NCBI GenBank assembly: GCA_038316335.1
Contig: JBBQAM010000010.1
Span: 26,076-90,075, forward strand
Origin: JALHST01 sp038316335
Lineage (GTDB): Bacteria > Bacteroidota > Bacteroidia > Flavobacteriales > Flavobacteriaceae
Direction of reading: 5' to 3'
DNA: 64,000 bases
The notes under the pieces were generated by a model. That model ran no database searches. It saw nothing but the letters and a program-made list of their open reading frames with translations, and was not told where the DNA came from. The position numbers and the translations under genes are program-made. Each line of letters starts with the position of its first letter. Positions within the stretch are counted from its first letter, which is position 1. Shown here piece after piece: positions 17,063-25,903 of the stretch.

Positions 17063-17509
17063 ATGGAAAAAAATAAGAAGTATAAAGAACATGAGGTATT
17101 AAAAAACGGTTCATGGGATGAAGTATACGTTTTAACGGAACACTGGAAATCGGATATGGAATTTTATAGAGACGACCTCCGTTTTTTACACCATCTCATA
17201 GACAAGTATTTTATATGGATCGCAAAACCTGAAAATTTGATGCTTGTACAGGAACTGAAAATCAGTTTGTATGAACTGAATAAAAAGAGCAATGAATTAT
17301 TGGAAAAAACCAGTAACCATCTACGTAAACTGGGGCATCAAGTTGAAAACCCTGCTCTGGGCGAGATAAGAGTCCTTACCGAGGAACACGAATACCTTGA
17401 AGCTGAAATTACGGCGTTTGTAAAATCATTCAGACGAAATAGAAAAGAGGTTTTTGCCATTACTGAATATATTATTGATAGTGAGAAGTTGGCCAGTTTG
17501 GTAGAATAA
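17063..17509 (+). CDS. Small helical protein, paralogue of the 9329 gene, unknown function
   Basis: 148 residues, highly charged, predicted almost fully helical, cytoplasmic. The stretch HWKSDMEFYRDDLRFLHHLIDKYFIW resembles MWRRELYFWQDELKFFKNRLSELVTRW of the 9329 product, with conserved W, aromatic, D-(D/E)-L-(R/K)-F spacing; both then have a linker containing an acidic helix and a final helix (EHEYLEAEITAFVKSFRRNRKEVFAI). No known family recognised. ATG 17063 is about 25 nt after the predicted transcription start. Under an FNR-type promoter and beside a universal stress gene, so a candidate new low-oxygen protein. Confidence 0.75.
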   Translation: MEKNKKYKEHEVLKNGSWDEVYVLTEHWKSDMEFYRDDLRFLHHLIDKYFIWIAKPENLMLVQELKISLYELNKKSNELLEKTSNHLRKLGHQVENPALGEIRVLTEEHEYLEAEITAFVKSFRRNRKEVFAITEYIIDSEKLASLVE

Positions 17510-17645
17510 AGAGGGTAAAATGTTAATTACCCATTGGTATCAAGATTTTCCGTGGCTTGATAGAACGACACCGAACCAACGCAATTTCGTGTGTCGGGGA
17601 ATCACCGTTGGATGTGCCGATAATCCTTAATTGACCCCATAACAG

Positions 17646-18251
17646 ATGAAGTTGACCTTCAGGAATTTTAATATCGCCGATTGGTTTTCGTTTTACCGTA
17701 TCCTGGCGGTGCCTTTGTTAGCAGGTCTTTTATGGTTCGACGAGCGGCACTTGTTTACTTGGTTTTTGCTATTAAGTTACAGTACCGATGCCATTGATGG
17801 TTTCTTGGCAAGAAAATTAAAAATAAGTAGCGCCAGAGGTTCCCAATTAGATTCTATCGGAGACCAACTAACTTTTGTGATGGGCCTACTGGGCCTTTGG
17901 GTTTTCGAAAACCCTTTTATGAAGGAGTTCCTCGTACTCATGCTTATCGCTTTTATCCCATATGGTATTCAAATGATGATCGCGTTTAAAAAATATGGTA
18001 AAACCACAGCGTTCCATACCTATTTAGCCAAGACTTCGGCTCTTTTACAAGGGGTGTTTATTTTATGGGCCTTATTTTTTGACCCCCTGTATTGGCTTTT
18101 TTATATGATGATAATCATAGGGATTTTAGAAACTATCGAAGAAATCACCTTGATCTTTATGTACGAAAGATGGGTAGAGGATGTCAAGGGAATTTATTGG
18201 GCCCTGAAGGATGAACGCAGAATTACCAATGGAAACATAGAAGCGCATTGA
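17646..18251 (+). CDS. CDP-alcohol phosphatidyltransferase family protein
   Basis: Inner-membrane enzyme that transfers a phosphatidyl group from CDP-diacylglycerol to an alcohol. 201 residues with about six transmembrane segments. The family signature D-G-x2-A-R-x8-G-x3-D-x3-D is present as DGFLARKLKISSARGSQLDSIGD (near residues 47-69), including all metal and nucleotide ligands. The acceptor (glycerol phosphate, inositol or serine) cannot be deduced; the sequence is PgsA-like in size. It lies 136 bases after the helical-protein gene, separated by a weak hairpin GGGTAA/TTACCC (17513-17532), so could be partly co-transcribed. Confidence 0.88.
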   Translation: MKLTFRNFNIADWFSFYRILAVPLLAGLLWFDERHLFTWFLLLSYSTDAIDGFLARKLKISSARGSQLDSIGDQLTFVMGLLGLWVFENPFMKEFLVLMLIAFIPYGIQMMIAFKKYGKTTAFHTYLAKTSALLQGVFILWALFFDPLYWLFYMMIIIGILETIEEITLIFMYERWVEDVKGIYWALKDERRITNGNIEAH

Positions 18252-18494
18252 TGCTTGAATTATTAAGTCAAGATACTTGCTTGAAGCATGATGTCGGCTT
18301 TTGTATTCCGGTTTTAGTAGCGGAGTATATTCTTTCTCTAATTTTCATTATGACCATCGATAATGAATATATAGGGTAATCAGGATGTCTAAAAGTCTGG
18401 GACTTGAATTCGAGGTAGCATGACGGGCATCCTGTTTTTGGTTGGGTCATTCCCGTGAATTTGTAATTTTTCGGGAATCTTTAGAACGCAGTAT

Positions 18495-18992
18495 ATGATA
18501 ATTGTTGTATTTGGGCTTCCGGGATCGGGAAAGAGTTTTTTTGCAGCGCGCTTGGCTGAAGCACTTGTAGCTAATTATGTGAATAGTGATGTGTTGCGAA
18601 GGAAAATGTTCTTGGAACGCACGTATTCCCAAGCGGAAAAAACAGCGGTATATGACGCCCTGTTGATTAGCATGAAGGAGGCGATCCGGAAAAAAGAAAA
18701 TCTGGTACTCGACGCTACTTTTCATAAACATGAAACCAGGAACATGTTCATTGAAAAAGCTCAGGAAACGGTATTCTTTATAGAAGTATGGGCGGCCGAA
18801 GCTATCATCAAAGATCGGTTGCTCATGAGTAGACCTTTCAGTGAAGCCGATATCAAGGTTTATCAGTTAATAAAAAAGGAATGGGAGCCCCTAGGGCTGC
18901 CCCATTTAGTGCTTGAATCGACCAATGAAAATATTGATGAGATGCTACAAAAAGCCGAAGAATACCTGAATTATGACGCAAGAACAAATTGA
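18495..18992 (+). CDS. P-loop kinase (COG0645-like)
   Basis: 165 residues. Walker A GLPGSGKS at residues 8-15 with an N-terminal strand MIIVVF; DATFHK supplies the Walker B-like Asp; the C-terminal part fits the small zeta-toxin/gluconate-kinase-like kinases (Arg-rich lid RLLMSRPFS). Substrate unknown. The stop lies 20 bases inside the next gene, an APH-like kinase. In many bacteria these two families (COG0645 and COG2187) occur fused in a single protein with the APH part first; here they are separate and in the opposite order. Confidence 0.8.
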   Translation: MIIVVFGLPGSGKSFFAARLAEALVANYVNSDVLRRKMFLERTYSQAEKTAVYDALLISMKEAIRKKENLVLDATFHKHETRNMFIEKAQETVFFIEVWAAEAIIKDRLLMSRPFSEADIKVYQLIKKEWEPLGLPHLVLESTNENIDEMLQKAEEYLNYDARTN

Positions 18993-19989
18993 TACGCTAC
19001 TTTCTGACGGGGATTTTCCGGAAGTGACGGGTCAACGTCGGTTGATTACGACCCATATTTCATGGGTAATCGTATGTGACCACTTTGTGTATAAGATCAA
19101 AAAGGCGATCAAGTATTCATTTCTTGATTTTTCGACATTGAAACTGAGAAAGTTCTTTTGTGAACGCGAATTCGAATTGAACAAACGACTTACTCAGGGC
19201 ATCTACCTTGAGGTGCTGCCGATCTTTACATTGAGAGGACAACTACAAATCGGCGGAAAAGAAGGAACGATTTTGGACTATACCTTAAAGATGCATAAAA
19301 TGGATCCTGAAAAGCGGATGGATCTGCTCATAATGCAGCATAAGGTACAATTGATTGATATTGATGCTTTGGTCGAATGCCTAGCCGATTTTCATAAGAG
19401 GACAACCATCATCCATACGAAGGATGTCCTCGAAATCAAAGATAAGTTCTCGGACCTGGCTTCCGAAAAGGAATATCTGTTGAAGGAGCTAGGACATGGG
19501 AGTTGTTCGATTATTGATAAGGCGATAGCTGTTTCAGACACCTTTCTTTACAAAAATGAGGCGTTACTAAATGACCGACTAAAGTCAGGGTTTTATAGGG
19601 ATGGCCATGGCGATTTGCATACCCGTAATATTTTTTTGTTGCCTGAGCCACAACTGTTTGATTGTATTGAATTCAATGATGAATATCGACAGATCGATGT
19701 TTTGAACGAGGTCGCTTTTCTATGTATGGATCTTGATGCACTTGATAATCTTGAATTTTCCGTAAGGATCATAGGGCACTATAATAAACTATTCCCTACA
19801 ATGCGAACGCCAGAGGAGCATAAGTTATTTGTTTATTATAAATGTTACCGTGCAAACATTCGGGCCAAGGTGAATAGTCTACGGGCAAAAAGTGCATTGA
19901 ATATCGCTGAAAAAAAGAATGCCCTAGTCGAAGTTCAAAAATATTTAAACATGATCGATACATATCTAATATTGCTGGAAACGTACTAG
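18973..19989 (+). CDS. Aminoglycoside phosphotransferase-like protein (COG2187-like)
   Basis: 338 residues with an APH/protein-kinase-like fold. The catalytic loop HGDLHTRNIFL (Asp in GDLH) is near residues 212-222 and the metal-binding FDCIEFND follows near 229-236; the N-lobe has VYKIKKAIKYSFLDFSTLKLRKFFCEREFELN, typical of COG2187. It overlaps the P-loop kinase gene by 20 bases, which suggests translational coupling and joint action. Physiological substrate is not known; not evidence for antibiotic resistance. Confidence 0.85.
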   Translation: MTQEQIDTLLSDGDFPEVTGQRRLITTHISWVIVCDHFVYKIKKAIKYSFLDFSTLKLRKFFCEREFELNKRLTQGIYLEVLPIFTLRGQLQIGGKEGTILDYTLKMHKMDPEKRMDLLIMQHKVQLIDIDALVECLADFHKRTTIIHTKDVLEIKDKFSDLASEKEYLLKELGHGSCSIIDKAIAVSDTFLYKNEALLNDRLKSGFYRDGHGDLHTRNIFLLPEPQLFDCIEFNDEYRQIDVLNEVAFLCMDLDALDNLEFSVRIIGHYNKLFPTMRTPEEHKLFVYYKCYRANIRAKVNSLRAKSALNIAEKKNALVEVQKYLNMIDTYLILLETY

Positions 19990-20035
19990 TTTTTATCAGA
20001 GGGTATGACATTGATTACAAATTCATTAAACGTAC

Positions 20036-20995
20036 ATGAGGCATTCAATTAGAACGAATGAAGTTTGGCCGATGCTCGCCATGATGCTAGCAGTACTTTC
20101 ACAGATGCTGCTACTAATGGTATTTAAGAACGTGATTTTAGTAAGTATCGCGAATGTGCTGCTGCTTGTGTTTGGGATACTTTGGTATGCAAGCGTGCAT
20201 TTTGAAAACACCTTTAAAAAAGACCTGCTTATTGCGAGTGCGAATTGCACGTCTTCTAATGAACTAATCATCGAGAAGGACTTGGCCTCCTTGCCTTTGG
20301 TAGTGCAAAAGTATTTGCGCTACGTAGGGGTTTTAGGTACGCCGAAAATTCAGAATATGAAGATTACGTTTGAAGGTCAGATGCGGGAGAAAGGCAAGGA
20401 TTGGTTTGGATTTACTTCCGAACAATACAATTTTTTTGGTGCGCCAACCCGTCTTTTTTTTATGAAGGCAAAAATTCGGGGCTTTCCTGTTTCGGGCTAT
20501 CATGCCTATAGAAAAGAGGGGGCCAGTATGCTGATAAAACTTCTATCCCTATTTCCCGTGGTCACCCTGCGGGGAGGCGAATTATTTCGTACTGAGACGG
20601 TTACTTTTTTTAACGACCTGTGTCTTTTTGCTCCTGCAGCCCTTATCGATGAACGAATACAATGGAAAGAAATCGATACGCGTTCGGCTATGGCCACGTA
20701 CACCACTAATAACATCCGAATTTCAGCAATTTTATATTTTAACGAGATGGGACAACTTATAAATTTTATTTCGAACGATCGTAGTGCGGTTTCGGAAATG
20801 AAAACATATCCTTTTTCTACTCCTGCTAAAAACTATCAGAACATCAACGGTTACAAGCTAGCTTCATATGGCGAAGCGATCTGGCATTATCCCGAAGGGG
20901 AATTTGTCTATGGCAAATTTCAGGTGAAAAATATCGAATACAATGTTTCGAATGTAACCCAAAGATTAAAAAATCGAGTCAGTAAGGATATTTGA
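20036..20995 (+). CDS. DUF6544-like membrane-anchored protein
   Basis: 319 residues. Two N-terminal transmembrane helices (about 12-30 and 34-52) precede a soluble domain with LPLVVQKYLRYVGVLGTPKIQNMKITFEGQMR, IRGFPVSGYHAYRKEGASMLIKLLSLFPVV and ERIQWKEIDTRSAMATYTTNNIRISAILYFNEMGQL. From memory these are marks of the DUF6544 family, whose function is unknown. It starts 47 bases after the kinase pair and may belong to the same transcript. An imperfect palindrome at 20006 is too close to the start to be its promoter site. Confidence 0.7.
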   Translation: MRHSIRTNEVWPMLAMMLAVLSQMLLLMVFKNVILVSIANVLLLVFGILWYASVHFENTFKKDLLIASANCTSSNELIIEKDLASLPLVVQKYLRYVGVLGTPKIQNMKITFEGQMREKGKDWFGFTSEQYNFFGAPTRLFFMKAKIRGFPVSGYHAYRKEGASMLIKLLSLFPVVTLRGGELFRTETVTFFNDLCLFAPAALIDERIQWKEIDTRSAMATYTTNNIRISAILYFNEMGQLINFISNDRSAVSEMKTYPFSTPAKNYQNINGYKLASYGEAIWHYPEGEFVYGKFQVKNIEYNVSNVTQRLKNRVSKDI

Positions 20996-21142
20996 CTGGC
21001 AAAATAACAAAAATACATTTTGGTAATACGGAATCAATTCATAGCCAGTCTTTAATAGAACACATGCGGCTTGGTCGCCACAAGTGGATAATCCCAAGCA
21101 ATCGTAAATTGCGAAAACTGTAAAGATTTGAACCCCCTTGAT

Positions 21143-21481
21143 ATGGAAAAACGAAAATTAGTAGGAATCAAAATCGTCCATACCATCATATGGCTTTTCT
21201 TCAATGTAGTGATCTTCTATCTGTTATACGCGGTAATTACGAATAGGATCGATTGGCGGGTATGGGGTTGTATCGGTTTGGTAGTCATCGAAGGGTTGGT
21301 GTTGGCCGCCTTTAATATGTTTTGCCCTTTGACACTTATGGCGCGGAAATATTCAGATTCCACGAAAGATAATTTTGATATTTATCTACCGAATTGGTTG
21401 GCCAAATACAATAAGTTGATTTATACTTCCCTATTTGGTATTGCCATCATGATTCTTGTTCTGCGAGTCGTTTTAAGATAA
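21143..21481 (+). CDS. Small integral membrane protein, unknown
   Basis: 112 residues with three to four membrane helices (about 8-30, 36-60, 90-110). A cytoplasmic or periplasmic loop holds FCPLTLMARKYSDSTKDNFDIYLPNWLAKYNKLIY. The CPLT motif recalls DUF2784-like proteins, but the match is weak. I chose ATG 21143; the frame also opens at TTG 21128, which would add five residues with no support. No clear FNR-type box upstream. Confidence 0.65.
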   Translation: MEKRKLVGIKIVHTIIWLFFNVVIFYLLYAVITNRIDWRVWGCIGLVVIEGLVLAAFNMFCPLTLMARKYSDSTKDNFDIYLPNWLAKYNKLIYTSLFGIAIMILVLRVVLR

Positions 21482-21660
21482 AAGTACTATCTGCAATCTT
21501 GTCTTGTGATTCTCAATTCAAAAGGAAAAGATCTAATCAGACATGATTAATTGAGTTTATCGGCATTTCCCTTATAGCATAAGTATCCATTTAACATGTG
21601 CCAGTTCGGCACCTATCAACTCGCGGATATCATGACCTAAGACATTTTGCCACTGCAAAC

Positions 21661-21703
21661 TGATAATTATCATAATCTCTTTATGAGCACTTTGCTACAT
21701 TTA
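21661..21703 (+). promoter_or_regulatory. FNR-type box and -7 box before the AI-2E family gene
   Basis: Palindrome TGATAATTATCA at 21661-21672 (perfect) and TACATTTA at 21696-21703, spacing 35 nt. The transcript would start about 40 nt before ATG 21751, supporting that the 5' part of the frameshifted gene is genuine. Confidence 0.78.
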
Positions 21704-21750
21704 AATTACGCCTTAAAAGACAGAAAAAGCGATATGAAATTAGATGAACG

Positions 21751-22913
21751 ATGAAAAAATATACCATAAACCTGCCGAACGTTTTTTATTTTTTTAGTGT
21801 ACTCGTATTGATCATGTGGATTTTGGTAGCTGCCAAGGTCATTCTTATCCCTGTATTCTTTAGTTTTTTTTTGCCTTGATGTTAAAGCCCATAGTTTCGT
21901 TTTTTGAGGTCAGACTTCACAATAGAACCCTATCGATCTTAGCAGCGTTCTTGATTGCAGTGGTTCCTTTCTTCGCCACTATTTTATTTTTTTTTAATCA
22001 GTCCCGTATTTTATTTAGCGACTTGCCGTCGGTAAATGAAAAGGTAAATAATTTTGCAGTTCAGTTCATGGATTGGCTCAATCTACAATTTCAACTCGAC
22101 CCAGAGGCGTCCTCCCGATGGGTTTCGAAAAATGTAACAGCCGTCTTGGATCTTCCTCTTGGCCTGCTTCAGGAAGGTGTTCATTCGGGCACTACCATTA
22201 TGATATATGCGATTATGGTAATCTTGATTACCTATTTCCTGCTATTATACCGTTCCGCCTTCAAAAATTATTTCCTTTCCCAAATACATCCAGACTCAAG
22301 AAAAATACTGGCAGAACTTTTTGACCAAATTCAAAAGCTTGCCAAGCGTTATTTGATCGGACAAGTATTGGTAATTATCATTCTTGGATTTTTAATAGGA
22401 TCGGGGCTGTGGTTAATTGGCGTACCGTATGCCTATTTTTGGGGATTTTTGGCGGGATTTCTTGAAATAATACCCTATGTAGGCACCACCATTGGTGTTA
22501 TATTGCCCTTTACATATATGTTGATGGTATCCGATACCATGTGGCAACCCTGGGCGGTCATCGGGTTATATATAGTGGTGCAACAAATAGAAGGTAATTT
22601 AATTACTCCGAACATTATGGGTCCCAGTATCAGGATAAACCCTTTATTTATTATAATCGGACTTTTTTTAGGGGGATTTCTTTGGGGTGTCTCGGGAATG
22701 ATATTGGCCTTGCCCATGTTGGCAATCTCAAAGGAGGTCTTTAGAACGTTCTACATATTAGAGCCTATTAGCTATCTTATGGAAGATGGCTTATCACGGA
22801 AGGACCATATTTTTCTTGAAAGGTTCGATAACTTTAAATACCGTTTTTCAAGCCTTTTTTTTGAAAATAAAGTGAAAGAAGAAAAAGACGAAGAAAAAGA
22901 AGAAGCTATTTAA
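21751..22913 (+). CDS. AI-2E family transporter, frame interrupted by a 9-T run
   Basis: Multi-pass membrane protein of the AI-2E/TqsA-PerM family; substrates differ in the family (autoinducer export, Na+/H+ antiport). The first frame gives MKKYTINLPNVFYFFSVLVLIMWILVAAKVILIPVFFSFFLP and stops at 21877-21879. The second frame continues from about 21870 with LMLKPIVSFFEVRLHNRTL, exactly the next segment of this family, to TAA 22913. The two join if one T is added to the T run 21864-21872, giving 387 residues, normal for the family. Features downstream include the PYVGTTIGVILP loop and the acidic-basic tail. It may be a true mutation, a phase-variable or slippery site, or a sequence error. Under an FNR-type promoter. 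Confidence 0.85.
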
Positions 22914-23138
22914 AACCGATTTCTCGGGGATGACCATGCCTTGGGCTCATGGGATCAAAATATGGTACAAACTAGCGGCGTAAAACTTTCTGTCAGGGCA
23001 CAGGGGAATGAAGTTCAATCTGTGTACAACACTTCGGGGGTTTAAAAACAATTTTCAAATCAGGTAACTGAATAAACGGGATAGGTGAAAAAGTTTCGCT
23101 TTTTTATTTTTGGTAATTCCCTTTGCCCATTGGCTAGG

Positions 23139-24125
23139 CTATTGATTTGTATTGTCGGCTTTTTTATTTTGTTTCTCTAATTTTCTAAAATAGCCCCGAA
23201 ACAGAAAATTATGTTTTAAGGCTTCCATATCTTCGTTGAATCTTCCCACGCCTTGTTCTACGTTTTGCATCGTACGTTTCAATTGGTTCACCATAGTGGT
23301 ATCGTTTGCAAGATAGTTTATGGCGCCTTTTCCATTTTTAACACGTGCAACGACCGAGCTTAAATCATCGGTCATTTTTTCAATAGCGCTTCCAGATTTT
23401 TCCAAATTTGCGATGACGCTGCGCATATTTCCGGCGGAAATCGTATCCGACAATAATACCCCTGCGACACTTTGGTCAAAATTGATGTCCTTTACCATAC
23501 GGTGTATCTGGAGCATTGTTGATTTGGTGCTTTGACTGGCCTCTTTGAGATTGATCAAGGTATACTGCAGTTCGTTTCCCATCACCGTGTCGTTCAACAA
23601 GCGGCCTAAAGTACCTTCGCCCTTGTTCAAGGAGCCGGTAACTTTCAATAAATCTTTCACTAGCAGGGCTAAATTATCATTGGTCATACCCAAGGTGTTC
23701 AACATATCGGCGGTAGCTATTCTGCTGTATGACTGAATTTCATCTCCCGTCTTTACGTAGGGGGCGTTCCCATCCCCTGGAACGATATTTACGATCATGC
23801 TACCTACCAGACCGTCAGATCCTATAGTGGCAATTGCATTGGTCCTGATATGATTTTGCATTTTTTTTTCGATCAGCATGGCTACCTGAATGGTCGTGTC
23901 ATTTACCATCTCGATGTCCTTTACGGTACCAATGCTGATTCCGGCATAACGCACATTGTTCGCTTTTTGCAAACCGCTTACGTTCTTGAAGACCGCATTT
24001 ATCGTTACGGTATTTCCGAACATATTTTGTCGGCTGCCAATAAGATACAGCGCGATTACCAGTAAAATGGTGCCAAGAATCACAAAAATCCCTAATCTTA
24101 TTTTTTCCGAAGTCGTCTTTTCCAT
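23139..24125 (-). CDS. mlaD: MlaD-like MCE-family lipid-binding protein
   Basis: Periplasmic substrate-binding subunit of a Mla-type phospholipid transport system. 328 residues: an N-terminal anchor (about 10-27, IRLGIFVILGTILLVIALYLIG), the MCE domain (about 35-115; NAVFKNVSGLQKANNVRYAGISIGTVKDIEM), and a long helical C-terminal region (repeated helices, TLGRLLNDTVMGNELQ...), as in long MCE proteins that form tunnels. Third gene of the operon after the permease and ATPase, 49 bases after the ATPase stop. Confidence 0.92.
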   Translation of the reverse strand: MEKTTSEKIRLGIFVILGTILLVIALYLIGSRQNMFGNTVTINAVFKNVSGLQKANNVRYAGISIGTVKDIEMVNDTTIQVAMLIEKKMQNHIRTNAIATIGSDGLVGSMIVNIVPGDGNAPYVKTGDEIQSYSRIATADMLNTLGMTNDNLALLVKDLLKVTGSLNKGEGTLGRLLNDTVMGNELQYTLINLKEASQSTKSTMLQIHRMVKDINFDQSVAGVLLSDTISAGNMRSVIANLEKSGSAIEKMTDDLSSVVARVKNGKGAINYLANDTTMVNQLKRTMQNVEQGVGRFNEDMEALKHNFLFRGYFRKLEKQNKKADNTNQ

Positions 24126-24174
24126 ACTACATAAATTACAAATTCTTGGTTATGCATTTTCTCGCCAATGGGCA

Positions 24175-24960
24175 TTATTTTTTAAAAAAGGCCTCTACCT
24201 GGGGATCTGTTGACTTTATCAATTCTTCATAGGTTCCTTCTGCATAATTGATGCCATCTACTAATAGGATCATGCGCTCCGATATGACCCTTGCACAGTC
24301 GACATCATGAGTAATTATTAAGGCAGAGGTCCCGTATTTTTTCTGGATACTCCGCATTAATTCGATTATTTCCTTGGAGGTAATCGGGTCCAGGCCACTT
24401 GTGGGCTCATCATACAATATTATCTTCGGACGAAGAATCAACGTTCTTGCCAAGGCTACCCGCCGCTTCATGCCTCCCGAAAGCTCCTCGGGCATTAGAT
24501 TCAAAGTATGGGCAAGGCCAACACTTTCCAAGGCCTCCATAACCAAAGGGGTGGTATCAACAATGTTGCCCAATTTCTCTTTGTGTCTTCTCATGGGGAA
24601 TTCAAGGTTCTCCCGAACGGTCATTGAATCATATAGTGCACTCCCTTGGAACAAAAATCCGATATCGGAACGAAGAATATCCAAGGTTTCTCGATCCAAG
24701 GTTTTTATTTCTTTTCCCATGACCGAAATATAGCCGCTGTCAGGTTGCATAAGTCCGACCAGACATTGTATCATGACCGATTTCCCAGAGCCCGATTTCC
24801 CCATCACCACTAAATTTTCACCTTGGTACAATTTTAAATTAAACCCATTGAGTACAAGATTGTCGCCAAATGATTTGTAAACATTACGAATGTCTATAAT
24901 GACTTTTCTGTGCTCGTCGGTTTTAGGTTGCTTTGGTATGTCGATTGCCTGCGATTTCAT
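24175..24960 (-). CDS. mlaF: Mla-type ABC transporter ATPase
   Basis: 261 residues; energises lipid transport at the inner membrane. Walker A GKSGSGKS (about 55-62), the signature ELSGGMKRR (about 159-167), Walker B IILYDEPTSGLD, and the H-loop THDVD. MlaF-specific wording such as GLMQPDSGYISVMGKEI and RRVALARTLILRPKIIL is present. It overlaps the permease gene by four bases (ATGA type), so coupling is tight. Confidence 0.94.
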   Translation of the reverse strand: MKSQAIDIPKQPKTDEHRKVIIDIRNVYKSFGDNLVLNGFNLKLYQGENLVVMGKSGSGKSVMIQCLVGLMQPDSGYISVMGKEIKTLDRETLDILRSDIGFLFQGSALYDSMTVRENLEFPMRRHKEKLGNIVDTTPLVMEALESVGLAHTLNLMPEELSGGMKRRVALARTLILRPKIILYDEPTSGLDPITSKEIIELMRSIQKKYGTSALIITHDVDCARVISERMILLVDGINYAEGTYEELIKSTDPQVEAFFKK

Positions 24961-25736
24961 AACTCGAAAAAAATATCAGAAATGAATACGGCGATAAAAT
25001 CGACCACGAATAAAAGCATCGAGGTAAAAACAACGGCCGTATTCGCCGCCAGACCTACACCCGCGGTTCCTTTTTTGCAATAATAGCCTTTAAAACAACC
25101 AACCAGACCTATTACAAAACCAAAAAAGAAGGTCTTTATCGTGGCAGGGATAAGGTCGCCAAATTCCAAGGAATCGAATACCTTATTAAAATAGAGTTGA
25201 AAAGAAACATCGCCCTTAAAATATTCAACAAGTGCTGATCCATAAAGACCAACGGCATCCCCCAATATAACCAAGATAGGTAGCATAAGTGTAGTGGCAA
25301 GGATCCGAGTGACAACCAAGTATTTGAACGGATTGGTGCCCGACACCTCCATAGCATCGATTTGCTCGGTCACCCTCATAGAGCCTAATTCGGCACCAAT
25401 ACCAGAAGCGATACGTCCCGCACAGACCAAGGCCGTTATGACCGGTCCCAGTTCTCGAACAATCGATATTCCTACCATTCGTGGCATCCAGGATACGGCG
25501 CCGAATTGTGCCATCGTAGGACGCGATTGAAGTGTGACTACTAGTCCGATTATAAAACCCGTAACCACCACCAGGACCAAGGAACGATTTCCCATCTGAT
25601 AACATTGTCGTATAAATTCCTTAAACTCAAACGGTCGTTTAAATACTTCATTGAAAAAACGTCTCGCAAAAAAGGAAAGTTCCCCAATTTCCTTAAAAAA
25701 CCCCGCAATATTTTTTGTGGTATTCGATTGTGCCAT
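24957..25736 (-). CDS. mlaE: MlaE-like ABC transporter permease
   Basis: 259 residues with five to six membrane helices, permease of the Mla lipid transport system. Family blocks: VTGFIIGLVVTLQSRPTMAQFGA, SIVRELGPVITALVCAGRIASGIGAELGSMRVTEQIDAMEVSGTNPFKYLVVTRILA (the EQIDAL-like coupling helix). First gene of the mlaE-mlaF-mlaD operon. The FNR-type box at 25797 with a perfect -7 box TACATTTA places outer-membrane lipid homeostasis in the low-oxygen regulon. Confidence 0.94.
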   Translation of the reverse strand: MAQSNTTKNIAGFFKEIGELSFFARRFFNEVFKRPFEFKEFIRQCYQMGNRSLVLVVVTGFIIGLVVTLQSRPTMAQFGAVSWMPRMVGISIVRELGPVITALVCAGRIASGIGAELGSMRVTEQIDAMEVSGTNPFKYLVVTRILATTLMLPILVILGDAVGLYGSALVEYFKGDVSFQLYFNKVFDSLEFGDLIPATIKTFFFGFVIGLVGCFKGYYCKKGTAGVGLAANTAVVFTSMLLFVVDFIAVFISDIFFEL

Positions 25737-25765
25737 GCCTGAACAATGCTGAATGCTTGTAAGGT

Positions 25766-25808
25766 TAAATGTATTAATCTTCTACCTCCAAATAAATGAT
25801 AAGGGTCA
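25766..25808 (-). promoter_or_regulatory. FNR-type box and -7 box before the mla operon
   Basis: Palindrome TGATAAGGGTCA at 25797-25808 (mixed TGAT/GTCA halves); - strand TACATTTA (25773-25766) begins 35 nt from it. Confidence 0.72.
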
Positions 25809-25841
25809 TATACCAATGAATCGGTATTATTCCCCGTCAAC

Positions 25842-25884
25842 TGATTTTCCTCATTGTTAATAAGGGTGATGCTATGTACTTTTG
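25842..25884 (+). promoter_or_regulatory. Imperfect FNR-type box and -7 box before a small protein gene
   Basis: TGATTTTCCTCA at 25842-25853 has one mismatch in the right half (C for R), but TACTTTTG (25877-25884), a perfect -7 box, lies at the exact 35-nt spacing. It shows that translation cannot start at 25874. Confidence 0.65.
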
Positions 25885-25903
25885 TGCGACCTTACAGCAT
25901 ACT

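Noticed and set aside
18973..19989. Aminoglycoside resistance gene
   Set aside because: The fold is APH-like, but the sequence fits the COG2187 group of unknown substrate; resistance cannot be claimed.
20006..20017. TGACATTGATTA before the DUF6544-like gene
   Set aside because: One mismatch in the right half, and the -7 box position would fall after the start codon.
21128..21142. TTG start for the small membrane protein
   Set aside because: ATG 21143 in the same frame gives a usual N-terminus; the extra five residues have no support.
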